From the NCBI GenBank assembly GCA_902363835.1, contig CABJBM010000016.1, positions 1 through 64,000 on the forward strand: 64,000 nt of DNA, given 5' to 3'. The notes below the pieces were generated by a model. The model was not told where the DNA came from. It saw only the letters and a list, made by a program, of their open reading frames with translations, and made no database searches. Source of the stretch: Lachnospiraceae bacterium. Its GTDB lineage: Bacteria > Bacillota > Clostridia > Lachnospirales > Lachnospiraceae. The translations under genes were made by a program, and so were the position numbers. Position 1 is the first letter of the stretch, and every line of letters starts with the position of its first letter. This document shows, piece after piece, positions 41,641 to 50,787 of this stretch.

Positions 41641-44025
41641 TCACTTCCTCTTATTATACCGGGAGAAACCATCTCCGTCAATGAAACTTGTGAACCTGAC
41701 CATCTCCCCATCCGTCCACATCCTTATTGCTCCGCTTTCCCCGGTTTTTAAAACCTCTGCCTGCTGTTCTTCCAAACGGTCCAAAACCTCCTTATGAGGA
41801 TGTCCATAGGAATTATTCTCGCCATAAGATATAACAGCCCACCGGGGCTTTACCGCATCAAGAAATTCCTGGCTGGAAGAGTATTTGGAGCCGTGATGTG
41901 CGGTTTTCAGCACATTAATCTCTCCTAACAGTCTGGTTTCCGCAGGCCGTCCAAGAAGCCGCCCCTCTCCCTTCTCTCCTATATCGCCTGTAAACAGCAT
42001 ATGACAGTTTCCATAGTCCATCTTAAGCACTTCCGATTCCTCATTGGTATTCTCCGGCACATCCGGCTCATTGGGGTAAAGGCAGGTGATCCGGAGCTTT
42101 CCAACCTGTATCCTGTCTCCCCCTGTTAAGTACCACGCTTTTGTTCCCCGCTTTTCTGCAAGCTCTGCCAGCCTGATCACAGACTCATCTTCCCTTCCCT
42201 GGTAGGGAAGCATAAGATTTTCTATTCTTATGTCATCGCAGAATTCCAGAAGATATTCTACTCCGCTTAAATGATCCTCATCCCCATGACTGATAAATGC
42301 ATAATGGATCACAGAAACTCCCAGACTCTTCAGACACGGTTCAAGGGTATATTCTCCCAGAGACTTTTTTGAAGAACTTCCTCCATCCACCAGCACTGAA
42401 AACCTCTCCGTCCGCAGCAGAATGCCATCTCCCTGACCTACATCAAGGAACAGGGCCTCCAGCCCATTCACCGGACCCGGCTTGAAAATCAGGATGTAAA
42501 GACAATACATTATAAAAAGAACAAGTACTTTCCCTGGGTATGAAATCCCCTTTCCCTTCCTCGTTTCCAGCCCCTTTTCTGCCTCTTTCCTGTCTTTCCC
42601 TGACACAGCCAAAAACGCCAGTCCTGCCAGCAGCAGAAGGCCATATGCTGCCGTCCGCTCTGTTCCCGGCCTGCCAAATGTCAAACTGCAGCCTGGAAGC
42701 TCAGACACCTTTCTGCAAAGAAACTCATATAAGGCCAGAATGTAATGTCCTGTTCCTGCCGCAAAAACTCCCAGGGCAGGGCTTAAATTTCCGAGAAAAA
42801 TCACTGCGATCCCTGAGCAGAGCACGCCTCCCATCAGAGGAACCACAAGAAGATTTAGAAAAATACTGTAAAGCGGAATCTGGTAAAAATGATAGAGCAG
42901 AAATGGCATAGTAACCATCTGAATGGCAAAAGTAGCGGAAAGAGTACCTGCCAGAGGCTTTCCCTTCCCAATCCAGTTCTCTATGACAGGCGTCATCCCT
43001 CCTATGGCAAAGACAGCTCCAAAGGATAGCTGGACTCCTCCCTGGGTGATAAGAAGGGGAGACTGAAAAGATATAAGAAGAAGGGCCAGAGATGCCGCAG
43101 ATAAAAGATCATACGTCCTTCCAAGATAGGAGGCAAAAAAAACCGTGCTCATCATGATAACTGCCCTTATGACTGAAGGGCCTCCCCCTGTTAAAATCCC
43201 ATAGAAAAAGATCAGGAGCGTACCGGCCAGGCCGGAGCCTCCGTAACCAAGGCCAGCTTTCCTGAAAATCCGGTAAAGAAAAATTCCTACAAAGGACATG
43301 TGGAGACCGCTGATTGTCAGAAGGTGAGCGATTCCGTTTTTCTGATACAGCGTTTTTATTTCCTTGGAAATGCCCCTCTTATCCCCCAACACTGCAGCCG
43401 TAAAGATTCCTGCGTCATCCTCTTCCCCATACCGGTAAATGATTTCTTTTCCCCATTCTCTCAGCCGGCGCAGCCCTTCAAACAGAGGAACCGAACCCGG
43501 ATTTACTATCTCCAGCTCCTCCCCGGAAAGCCTGCAATCCAGCCCCTGGGCCTGATAATAGGCTTTGGAATCAAACTCCCCCGGATTTCTGGCCTGGGAA
43601 AAAGGCTGTGCCTCTCCTTTGATCCTCACGGTCTGGCCCAGACATAGCCCCGGCTCCATCATCTGGCCGGAAGGCTTTATGGTCACAAGAATACCGGGAA
43701 GCTGGAACCGGGAGGTCTCATCCCTTCCTTCTCTCCCGTATTTCCATACCTGATTCCCATTCAAAGTAATCCTCAAAGCTTCATTTTCTTCTTCCAGGGC
43801 TGCTACCTTTCCCTGAACTTCCACATAGGTCCCTGCAATCTGTTCTGCCTTTGCTTCCCGTTCTCTCCATATGCTCCTGTCATGCTCTGCCCGGGCCGCA
43901 CCAAGGTACAAAAAAAGAAGAGGCAAAAGAACCCAAAGCCGGTTTTTGCCTCTCCAATAACCATAAAGAACAATCCCGGCAGCAAAAAAAGCCGGAATCA
44001 AAAGCCAGGATGTCATAACCAGCAA
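41641..44025 (-). CDS. comEC: ComEC/Rec2 DNA uptake channel and metallo-hydrolase
   Basis: About 794 residues from TTG 44025. N-terminal membrane helices and OB-like DUF4131 region, the Competence domain (GIAHLLTISGLHMSFVGIF), then a metallo-beta-lactamase domain with VDGGSSS, SHGDEDHLSG and LKTAHHGSKYSS. It forms the membrane pore for single-stranded DNA and probably degrades the other strand. The true N-terminus is likely further upstream: codons 44082-44026 read KRPLCLIAGGFVLGETAAL in frame, typical of ComEC, but the codon aligned with the ribosome site AGGAGG is ATA (44082-44080), overlapping the upstream TAA. The 5' end is therefore uncertain. Confidence 0.9.
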   Translation of the reverse strand: MLVMTSWLLIPAFFAAGIVLYGYWRGKNRLWVLLPLLFLYLGAARAEHDRSIWREREAKAEQIAGTYVEVQGKVAALEEENEALRITLNGNQVWKYGREGRDETSRFQLPGILVTIKPSGQMMEPGLCLGQTVRIKGEAQPFSQARNPGEFDSKAYYQAQGLDCRLSGEELEIVNPGSVPLFEGLRRLREWGKEIIYRYGEEDDAGIFTAAVLGDKRGISKEIKTLYQKNGIAHLLTISGLHMSFVGIFLYRIFRKAGLGYGGSGLAGTLLIFFYGILTGGGPSVIRAVIMMSTVFFASYLGRTYDLLSAASLALLLISFQSPLLITQGGVQLSFGAVFAIGGMTPVIENWIGKGKPLAGTLSATFAIQMVTMPFLLYHFYQIPLYSIFLNLLVVPLMGGVLCSGIAVIFLGNLSPALGVFAAGTGHYILALYEFLCRKVSELPGCSLTFGRPGTERTAAYGLLLLAGLAFLAVSGKDRKEAEKGLETRKGKGISYPGKVLVLFIMYCLYILIFKPGPVNGLEALFLDVGQGDGILLRTERFSVLVDGGSSSKKSLGEYTLEPCLKSLGVSVIHYAFISHGDEDHLSGVEYLLEFCDDIRIENLMLPYQGREDESVIRLAELAEKRGTKAWYLTGGDRIQVGKLRITCLYPNEPDVPENTNEESEVLKMDYGNCHMLFTGDIGEKGEGRLLGRPAETRLLGEINVLKTAHHGSKYSSSQEFLDAVKPRWAVISYGENNSYGHPHKEVLDRLEEQQAEVLKTGESGAIRMWTDGEMVRFTSFIDGDGFSRYNKRK

Positions 44026-44078
44026 AGCGGCAGTCTCTCCAAGTACAAATCCCCCTGCGATCAGACATAATGGGCGTT

Positions 44079-45065
44079 TTATTGTTCTGTTCCTCCTATA
44101 TCATCGGTTACTTCCTCATTTTCCGCATTGTAATCCAGGTTGCGTTCAAAAAGCTGATTCAGGGAAATGGAATCCCGGAACATGAACTCCTGAGAGCCGT
44201 TTACTGTAATCTGCACCTTATTGATGGAGGAGGCCGCAGCCAGGGAATTCACGATAGAATAAATCGGGATGTATTCCTTTACCTCCAGAGTGTTGTTAAG
44301 AAATGCGGAATCAAAATTAATATAACAGATATTTTCATTGACTGATACATTAAGAAGCTTTGTATCCTTTGGCAGGGTTGGATTCATTCCCGGCCTTCCC
44401 GGACCTGCGATCAACTGCTCAATGACCAGCTTTTCCAGAGAAGTATTTACGTTATGCACCACTTCCCTTGTCTCCTTGATCAGCTTTTCCCCGGTATCAT
44501 CAGTGAAATACAAAGGCAGCTCCGTCTTCTCATAGGAATTGACATTGCTGATGTTGTCAATAAAGTCAGAGTTGGCCATAGGGCCCACCGGACTTCCTGA
44601 GCTGTCCATAAGGGGCTGTTCCGCAGTATACACGGCAACATAATCCACCCCTTTTACCTGGGTTAAAGTCCTCACCAGGGAAGCCCTGCATAAGATCTCC
44701 CTGGTAGCATTCATCATTGCATAGTTATTATCAAAATACAGATAAAGAACCGTGTCCTCCAGCTTATACCGCTCAAAACCCACCTTATCCGGGACCGCTG
44801 CCTGCCGGTCTAAGTCCTTTGGCACGGTCCTGAGCTGCTCCATCAGGTTCCTGATCCTCCAGTCCGTCACCTCTTCCAAGTCCCCCTCCGGCTTTTGGGG
44901 CATGTGATATTCCTGTGGTTCCATTTTTGTCATGGCAGAATTCAGGTAATAAATCCGATAAACATCATCAATGGCTTCTGTTCCTTTTCCTCCCCCTCTT
45001 TCACAGCCGGTCAGGCATAGGATACAGGCCAGGAGGAGAACAGCGATCAGCCGTTTCATTTTCAT
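44079..45065 (-). CDS. GerMN-domain lipoprotein (spore germination/sporulation)
   Basis: A 328-residue lipoprotein: signal peptide with lipobox LTGC (Cys about 20), then two GerMN-type domains (about 65-155 and 200-310), the second with NISYINFDSAF-like block ICYINFDSAFLNNT and ITVNGSQEFMF. GerM-like proteins act in spore cortex formation and germination, or elsewhere as envelope proteins. It lies 17 bases after the histidine-kinase gene and its stop overlaps the presumed comEC start. AGGAGG precedes the ATG. Confidence 0.85.
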   Translation of the reverse strand: MKMKRLIAVLLLACILCLTGCERGGGKGTEAIDDVYRIYYLNSAMTKMEPQEYHMPQKPEGDLEEVTDWRIRNLMEQLRTVPKDLDRQAAVPDKVGFERYKLEDTVLYLYFDNNYAMMNATREILCRASLVRTLTQVKGVDYVAVYTAEQPLMDSSGSPVGPMANSDFIDNISNVNSYEKTELPLYFTDDTGEKLIKETREVVHNVNTSLEKLVIEQLIAGPGRPGMNPTLPKDTKLLNVSVNENICYINFDSAFLNNTLEVKEYIPIYSIVNSLAAASSINKVQITVNGSQEFMFRDSISLNQLFERNLDYNAENEEVTDDIGGTEQ

Positions 45066-45082
45066 TTAATAGCCTCCTGTTT

Positions 45083-46525
45083 CTAAGAAATATAAGTGAG
45101 GGGAATCCGTACTGTAAATGTGGCTCCCTCTCCCTCTTTGCTCTGAAGCTTCAATGCCCCCTGATGCATCAGCACAATCTTTTTCGTAATGGAAAGTCCA
45201 AGGCCTGTGCCTCCTGTTTCTCTTGATCTGGCCTTATCCACCCGGTAGAACCGCTCAAATACATGCTCCTGGAACTCTTCTGAGATCCCGATCCCCGAAT
45301 CAGCCACCTTTACATAAAAAAACTTGTGGTCAGCATCAAGGGTCACCCGGACCCAGCCGCCTTCTACATTGTACTTGATGGCATTTTCCACCAGATTGCT
45401 TAAGGCCAGGGACAGCTTCATCTCATCCACATCGGCAGTTACTTCCCGGATGCTTTCAAAGGTCAGCTCTACATTGCGTTTTCCGGCAATGGGCCGCAGC
45501 CTCTTTAAGATCAGCTCCATCAGTCCGTTGATGTTCACCTGGGCGATGTTTAAATTCCCTCCGGAAATCTTGTCCATGCGGACCAGAGACAGAAGATCGT
45601 CAATGATCTTGTTCTCTCTCTCAATTTCATCAGATATATCACTTAAAAATTCCCGGTAAAGCTCTGCCGGAACATCTTCCATCCCCATCAGGGAATCGGC
45701 CAGCACCCGGATAGAAGTAATGGGAGTTTTCAGCTCATGGGAAACGTTTGACACAAATTCCTCCCTGGACTGGTCCACTGCCTTCAGCTTCTTTAAAGTC
45801 AGATTAATGGTTTCCGTAATCCTCATGGTTTCCTTATAGGCATAGGTGCTGATGTCCTCATCCATATCTCCTTCTGCCGCCCTGTTTAACATCCGCTGCA
45901 GCTCCCGGAAAGGTTTTACCAGAAGATTTACAAGGAATACCACAAATATGACCAGAACGGAAAAGATCATAAGCTGAAGAAATGCTCCTTTTTCCGACAC
46001 AATGGAAATCCGGTTCAGCAAATCCTCTGTAGATGCCGTCACGATCATGACCCCGGCGATCTCCTTTTCCTGGCTGTTGGAATAAATAGGGATCGTCAGC
46101 GCGGAATAATGCTTTTCAGAATTATATTTGCTGCTGTTTTCTCCGTCAAAGCAGCGGATGACTTCCTCAGATACATTGAGCTTGCCTGCAGAAAGGGAAA
46201 AGGTATCGCTGATGATCCTGAAATTCCGGTTCACCACCACGATCCGTCCATTGAACATGTCCGCTTTTACAGACATTTCATTGTCCAAAAGCGGATCCCT
46301 TGGCTCCATGGTCAAGTATCCGATCCTTGTCATCTTGTTGCTTAAGATCCAGCACTGGTTTTGAATTTCCTGCATTCTGGACTCAATTAAGTTCTGCTGG
46401 TACGCGCCCAGCATGACCGAGTTCTGGATCAGTATCGGGATACTTCCCACCAGCAAAAGGACAATGATCAGGGTGACCCGCAGGCTCATGGCATGTTTCT
46501 GATTAAAAATCTTTATCTGGAACAT
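45083..46525 (-). CDS. Membrane sensor histidine kinase without adjacent response regulator
   Basis: A 480-residue kinase: two transmembrane segments (about 15-35 and 165-190) around an extracellular sensor, HAMP (about 190-240), HisKA with phospho-His in FVSNVSHELKTPITS, and HATPase with NLVENAIKYN, DSGIGI and GTGLGLSI. WalK/PhoR type. The next gene upstream is degV, 27 bases away, and downstream is the GerMN lipoprotein; neither is a response regulator. The partner must be elsewhere. The neighbouring germination-type lipoprotein suggests an envelope or sporulation signal, but this is inference. Confidence 0.92.
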   Translation of the reverse strand: MFQIKIFNQKHAMSLRVTLIIVLLLVGSIPILIQNSVMLGAYQQNLIESRMQEIQNQCWILSNKMTRIGYLTMEPRDPLLDNEMSVKADMFNGRIVVVNRNFRIISDTFSLSAGKLNVSEEVIRCFDGENSSKYNSEKHYSALTIPIYSNSQEKEIAGVMIVTASTEDLLNRISIVSEKGAFLQLMIFSVLVIFVVFLVNLLVKPFRELQRMLNRAAEGDMDEDISTYAYKETMRITETINLTLKKLKAVDQSREEFVSNVSHELKTPITSIRVLADSLMGMEDVPAELYREFLSDISDEIERENKIIDDLLSLVRMDKISGGNLNIAQVNINGLMELILKRLRPIAGKRNVELTFESIREVTADVDEMKLSLALSNLVENAIKYNVEGGWVRVTLDADHKFFYVKVADSGIGISEEFQEHVFERFYRVDKARSRETGGTGLGLSITKKIVLMHQGALKLQSKEGEGATFTVRIPLTYIS

Positions 46526-46552
46526 GTCCGCCCACCTCCAACTTCATTTCTG

Positions 46553-47419
46553 TCATAAATCCAGCCTTTTTGTACAGGCAATTGCCAGCGCTCCAGGCCC
46601 AATGTGGCAGGAAACGCTTAAAGAAAGATTGTCCACGTAGATTTCTCCTGTCTTTGGAAAAATCTCTTCCAGTTCCTTCTTAAATTCCATGGCAGCCGCT
46701 TCATTATTGGTATGGGCAACTGCAATGCCGGTATTGATCCCTTCCGGATCACCGAAACGCTCCTCCATATCCTTTTTTGCAGCCGTGATCATCATGGTTT
46801 TAGCCTGCTTCATGGTTCTTGCTTTGGCAAAAGCGTCCAGCTTTTCTCCCTGAATGGTAAGAACCGGCTTGATTCTTAAAAATGTTCCTAAAAGAGCTGC
46901 AGCCGGAGTAATCCTGCCGCCCTTTTTTAAGTATTCCAATGTATCCAAGGTTATATAAATGGTAGAATCCATCTTTGTCTCTTCCAGCCTCTCCTTGATG
47001 GCAGTGGCTGTCATTCCGGAATCCGCCATTTTCTTAGCTTCCAGAACCGAATGTCTTTGAGTAACTGAAATTCTCTGGTTATTGACCACGAACACCTTTC
47101 CCTCATAATCTTCTGCCAGCATAAGGGCAGTCTGGCAGGCGCTGCTCAACCCGCTGGACATTGGAATGTGCACGATTTCCTCATATTCCTCCAAAAGCCG
47201 GTTCCACAGATCCAGAAGATCGGCAGGAGAAGGCTGAGAGGTGGAAATGTCCACCCCTTCCTCCAGCTTTTCATAGAAATCCTTCCGTGTCAGGCTGATA
47301 TCCTCATAAAACGTTTCCCCATTCATCATAAAGGGCATGGGCACCACATAGATCCCGGCTTCCTCCCCTTGTCTCTGGGTAATTCCGCTGTTGCTGTCTG
47401 TTACTATCGCTACATTCAT
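46553..47419 (-). CDS. DegV family fatty-acid-binding protein
   Basis: A 288-residue DegV protein (VAIVTDSNSGIT; STSQPSPADLLDLW; PMSSGLSSACQTAL; KGGRITPAAALLGTFLRIKP). DegV proteins bind fatty acids and present them to the FakA kinase. AGAGGAGA precedes the ATG. It is co-directional with the kinase gene and 27 bases upstream of it. Confidence 0.93.
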   Translation of the reverse strand: MNVAIVTDSNSGITQRQGEEAGIYVVPMPFMMNGETFYEDISLTRKDFYEKLEEGVDISTSQPSPADLLDLWNRLLEEYEEIVHIPMSSGLSSACQTALMLAEDYEGKVFVVNNQRISVTQRHSVLEAKKMADSGMTATAIKERLEETKMDSTIYITLDTLEYLKKGGRITPAAALLGTFLRIKPVLTIQGEKLDAFAKARTMKQAKTMMITAAKKDMEERFGDPEGINTGIAVAHTNNEAAAMEFKKELEEIFPKTGEIYVDNLSLSVSCHIGPGALAIACTKRLDL

Positions 47420-47451
47420 TTCCGTTCTCCTCTATTTCCGTAGGCAATGAG

Positions 47452-47485
47452 CCAGGCGCAGAAATGCTTGCATTTCTGCATCTGG
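47452..47485. repeat. Interrupted palindrome between ABC exporter and degV
   Basis: GCAGAAATGC-TT-GCATTTCTGC is a perfect 10-bp stem with a 2-base loop, with CCAG and CTGG as outer arms. No T tract on either strand. It may be a REP-like element or an RNA-stabilising hairpin. Confidence 0.5.
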
Positions 47486-47506
47486 CGAATGCTGCGAGGT
47501 ATTTGA

Positions 47507-49285
47507 TTATACTGTCAGGGCAGCCTGCCCTTCCTCGCCTGCAGACGTATAAAGCTGATAATACATTCCCCGCTTTAAAAGCAGTTCTTCATGATTTCCC
47601 TCTTCCACAATATTGCTGTCGTTCAGCACCAGTATCCGGTCCGCATTCTGGATTGTGGTAAGGCGGTGAGCAATAGTCAGTGTTGTACGGCCTACTGCCA
47701 GACGGTCCAGAGACTGGGAAACCAGATGCTCGCTCTCGTTATCAAGAGCAGAAGTGGCCTCATCAAGGATCAGCACCTGAGGATTTTTAAGGAATACCCT
47801 GGCAATGCTGATACGCTGCTTTTGTCCTCCGGAAAGCTTTACGCCCCGCTCTCCCACATAAGTATCATAGCCATCCTTAAGCCCTGTAATGAATTCATGA
47901 GCCCCGGCCAGCTTTGCTGCCTGGATGACTTCCTCTCTGGAAGCTCCGGGATGGCCGTATTCAATATTTTCAAAAACAGTACCTGAAAACAGGTACACAT
48001 CCTGCTGCACCACGCCTACGGTGCTTCTTAAGCTCTCTAATGTCACGTTTTTAATATCCTGGCCGTCAATGAGGATCTCTCCCTTTGTGGGATCATAGAA
48101 ACGGGGGATCAGGTTGCATAACGTGGTCTTTCCTCCTCCGGAAGGGCCTACAAGAGCCACCCTCTCTCCCGGCTTTATTTCAAGGTTGATTTCAGTCAGA
48201 ACCGGATTATGGTCATCCGGATATTCAAAGGACACTTTATGAAAGGTGATATTTCCTTTTACATCATGAAGTGGTTTTGCCCCTTCTTCATCGAAAATAT
48301 CCACGCTGGCATCCATTAACTCCGTAAAACGTTCAATTCCAGTCATTCCTCTCTGGAACTGTTCCGCAAATTCGATGATCCTGCGGATGGTGGCAAGCAA
48401 AGTGGTCACATACAGGGTATAAGCCACCAGATCCCCTGGCTGGATCAGCCCCTTTATCATGAATATACCGCCTGCAACGATAACAACCACATACATCAGG
48501 CCGTCAAACATCCGGATGGTGTTCTGGAAGGCTGCCATGTATTTATATGTTTTCCGTTTGATCTCCAGAAATTCCAGATTATCCCGGTTAAACTTTTCGA
48601 TCTCGATCTTTTCATTTGCAAAAGCCCGGACTACCCGGTTTCCAAGGAGACTGTCCTCAATCCTGGCATTCAGCTCTCCAATGTGGTTTCTCTGATGTTT
48701 AAAGGCCCTTCTCACCTGCAGATTAAAGTAAGTACAGGATACTGCCATAACCGGAATCAGCAGGAAGATGACAAGGGTCAGAGGTAAACTGATCCCAGCC
48801 AATATTATAAAAGATACCACCGTCTTTAAAAAGGCAATAAAAAATTCCTCCGGACAATGGTGGGCAAATTCCGTTACATCAAATAAGTCACTGGTGATAC
48901 GGGACATGATCTGTCCGACCTTTGTATTGTTAAAATAATTATCCGACAGCTTCTGCAGATGCTCAAATGCATCCTGCCTCATGTCGGTTTCAATGGCCGC
49001 TCCCATAACATGGCCTGTGTAAGCCATATAAAAGCTGGCCATTCCATCTATGATCCTGAGCCCAAAATAAAGGGCGCCGATTGCGACAATCGTCTGAACC
49101 GTAAGGGATGCTAAATCCCTCAGTCCCTGATTGGTAATATAACGCAGGATCAAAGGCAATACCATTTCACAGATGGTGGTAAGCGACGCACAGAATAAAT
49201 CCATGACCATGACTTTCGTATATTTTTTATAGTAGGGCACAAAGCGCTTTAACAATGTGCCCGTTCTCATCTCATTCTGTTTCAT
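47507..49285 (-). CDS. ABC exporter, fused permease and ATPase (MsbA/LmrA type)
   Basis: A 592-residue half-transporter: six transmembrane helices (about 20-320) and an ATPase with Walker A GPSGGGKTTLCN, signature LSGGQKQRISIARV, Walker B VLILDEATSALD and the H-loop IAHRLTTIQ. It works as a homodimer or with a partner; type IV exporters move lipids, drugs or peptides. It follows the unknown gene at 49294 by eight bases, so the two are probably functionally linked. Confidence 0.93.
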   Translation of the reverse strand: MKQNEMRTGTLLKRFVPYYKKYTKVMVMDLFCASLTTICEMVLPLILRYITNQGLRDLASLTVQTIVAIGALYFGLRIIDGMASFYMAYTGHVMGAAIETDMRQDAFEHLQKLSDNYFNNTKVGQIMSRITSDLFDVTEFAHHCPEEFFIAFLKTVVSFIILAGISLPLTLVIFLLIPVMAVSCTYFNLQVRRAFKHQRNHIGELNARIEDSLLGNRVVRAFANEKIEIEKFNRDNLEFLEIKRKTYKYMAAFQNTIRMFDGLMYVVVIVAGGIFMIKGLIQPGDLVAYTLYVTTLLATIRRIIEFAEQFQRGMTGIERFTELMDASVDIFDEEGAKPLHDVKGNITFHKVSFEYPDDHNPVLTEINLEIKPGERVALVGPSGGGKTTLCNLIPRFYDPTKGEILIDGQDIKNVTLESLRSTVGVVQQDVYLFSGTVFENIEYGHPGASREEVIQAAKLAGAHEFITGLKDGYDTYVGERGVKLSGGQKQRISIARVFLKNPQVLILDEATSALDNESEHLVSQSLDRLAVGRTTLTIAHRLTTIQNADRILVLNDSNIVEEGNHEELLLKRGMYYQLYTSAGEEGQAALTV

Positions 49286-49293
49286 ATAATCCT

Positions 49294-50541
49294 CTACTCT
49301 GTAATCTTAATATTCTTAATGAGCCCTAAGGCCCAATCTCTTTCCCCCGGCTTTCTGCTCACAATATTAATGTTCATGCGCTGCTCCTTATACAGTATCT
49401 GCGCTGACATCCCATAAAGGATTTCCCCTTCCCGTTCCTCCGGTTCATAAAATGCTGCCCGAGCCTTGGCCTTCCCTACGTTAAAGTCCACGATTTCCGG
49501 CCCTTTCCCCTGCTCAAACCACTGCTTCTTAAACTCTGCTTTACGCCCTTCAAAAACCGCCGCGTAAACGTAATAGTCATGGCCTCCGTACTCCTGCCCG
49601 TCATAGTAGTGGTCCATGCTGCTGTTATTTGATTCATCGTAAAGAAAATTCCCCGGGATTCCAAAACTCATATTGCCGATCTTCCGGTAAACCATATGCT
49701 TTCTGCAGCCTATGGAAACCTCCTCCGGCAGGGAAGCCACCCCTTCCAAATCTACAGGCACATGACCGTCCAGACTGCATACCTCCAAATACTCTTTCCT
49801 TGGAAAGGGAAGTCTGCGGTCCATGGAAAGCGCTTGTTCAAGGAGTTCAATAATCTCCCGGTTCACCTTCTCATCCTGTTTGCTGCGGGCTGATGGCATG
49901 AAATAACAAAACTGGTGAAGCAGGACCATGGCGCTGTTCCTGTAAAAACAGGCATCCTTTTCCAATTCATTCCATACAAAAAAATCCCTGGCAAATGCAA
50001 CGCCTATACCAGAATGTATCATCCCTTTTATCTCTTTAAAAGAAAATGACCGAATATGGGTGATCAGTTTTCCCTCCTGACAGTCCGGTACATAATAAAC
50101 CGAAGGCCAGCAAAACATGTATTCCCCATCTTCGCCCCATCCGGACACCAGCTTCATAAGATCAGAAAACCATTGGTAAAAGTACTTCTGCCTCATGGCA
50201 AGAAAATCCCTTTTTATAAAATATCCTGTCCTGTCCTCGACCCTAAGCCTAAGTTTTTCCCCTTTTGCAAGCTGTTCCAGAAAACTGATGGCAGCCGCAT
50301 GGAAACCTGGGCCTGCAATATTGGTCTGGCTTTCCCCCTGAAGCTTGCGCCTGCTCCACTTAAGCCAGATATAACCTTCCTGGCATAACTGTACAAGCAA
50401 AAATCCTTCGATCCGAAAACAATGGTATCCCATTTCCTTTGCCAGCTTTTTTGCCATACCCTCTGCTGACTGGCAATTCCAGCTAATCCCTGAAAAAATT
50501 TTTTTCTTTGGCTCCAAAGAAAACCTGATTCGAATACTCAT
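49294..50541 (-). CDS. Unrecognised 415-residue protein
   Basis: No family recognised. The protein (MSIRIRFSLEPKKKIFSGIS...) is soluble, rich in aromatics (YHCFRIEGF, MRQKYFYQWFSDL, MFCWPSVYYVP) and has no signal peptide or clear transmembrane helix. The C-terminal 100 residues look beta-rich (GHDYYVYAAVFEGRKAEFKK; GMSAQILYKEQRMNINIVSR). AGGAAGG precedes the ATG. It sits eight bases upstream of the ABC exporter in the same direction, so it may act with it. The motif pattern does not match an enzyme I know. Confidence 0.75.
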   Translation of the reverse strand: MSIRIRFSLEPKKKIFSGISWNCQSAEGMAKKLAKEMGYHCFRIEGFLLVQLCQEGYIWLKWSRRKLQGESQTNIAGPGFHAAAISFLEQLAKGEKLRLRVEDRTGYFIKRDFLAMRQKYFYQWFSDLMKLVSGWGEDGEYMFCWPSVYYVPDCQEGKLITHIRSFSFKEIKGMIHSGIGVAFARDFFVWNELEKDACFYRNSAMVLLHQFCYFMPSARSKQDEKVNREIIELLEQALSMDRRLPFPRKEYLEVCSLDGHVPVDLEGVASLPEEVSIGCRKHMVYRKIGNMSFGIPGNFLYDESNNSSMDHYYDGQEYGGHDYYVYAAVFEGRKAEFKKQWFEQGKGPEIVDFNVGKAKARAAFYEPEEREGEILYGMSAQILYKEQRMNINIVSRKPGERDWALGLIKNIKITE

Positions 50542-50671
50542 CTGAAACCCTTCCTAAGATATCTTTCTCTATTCTATCGTATTTTCATAAGAAATGGAAG
50601 CATAAAACGAATAAGGACGAATTTAATTTTTCAGTTTACATAATTTCTCCATGTCTGCCGCTGCCGGACAG

Positions 50672-50709
50672 AAAAAAATGAGGGCTTCCAGCGCATCACT
50701 GGAAAGCCC
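50672..50709 (-). terminator. Intrinsic terminator of gpmI
   Basis: 10-bp stem GGGCTTCCAG / CTGGAAAGCCC with one bulge and a 7-base loop, followed on the minus strand by seven T. Confidence 0.8.
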
Positions 50710-50787
50710 CTATTTTCGGCACAATTGTTTTAGTGAAGTCAAATACAATACAGACCATGCTAAGAAAATAAACCAACTGCATTAAAC

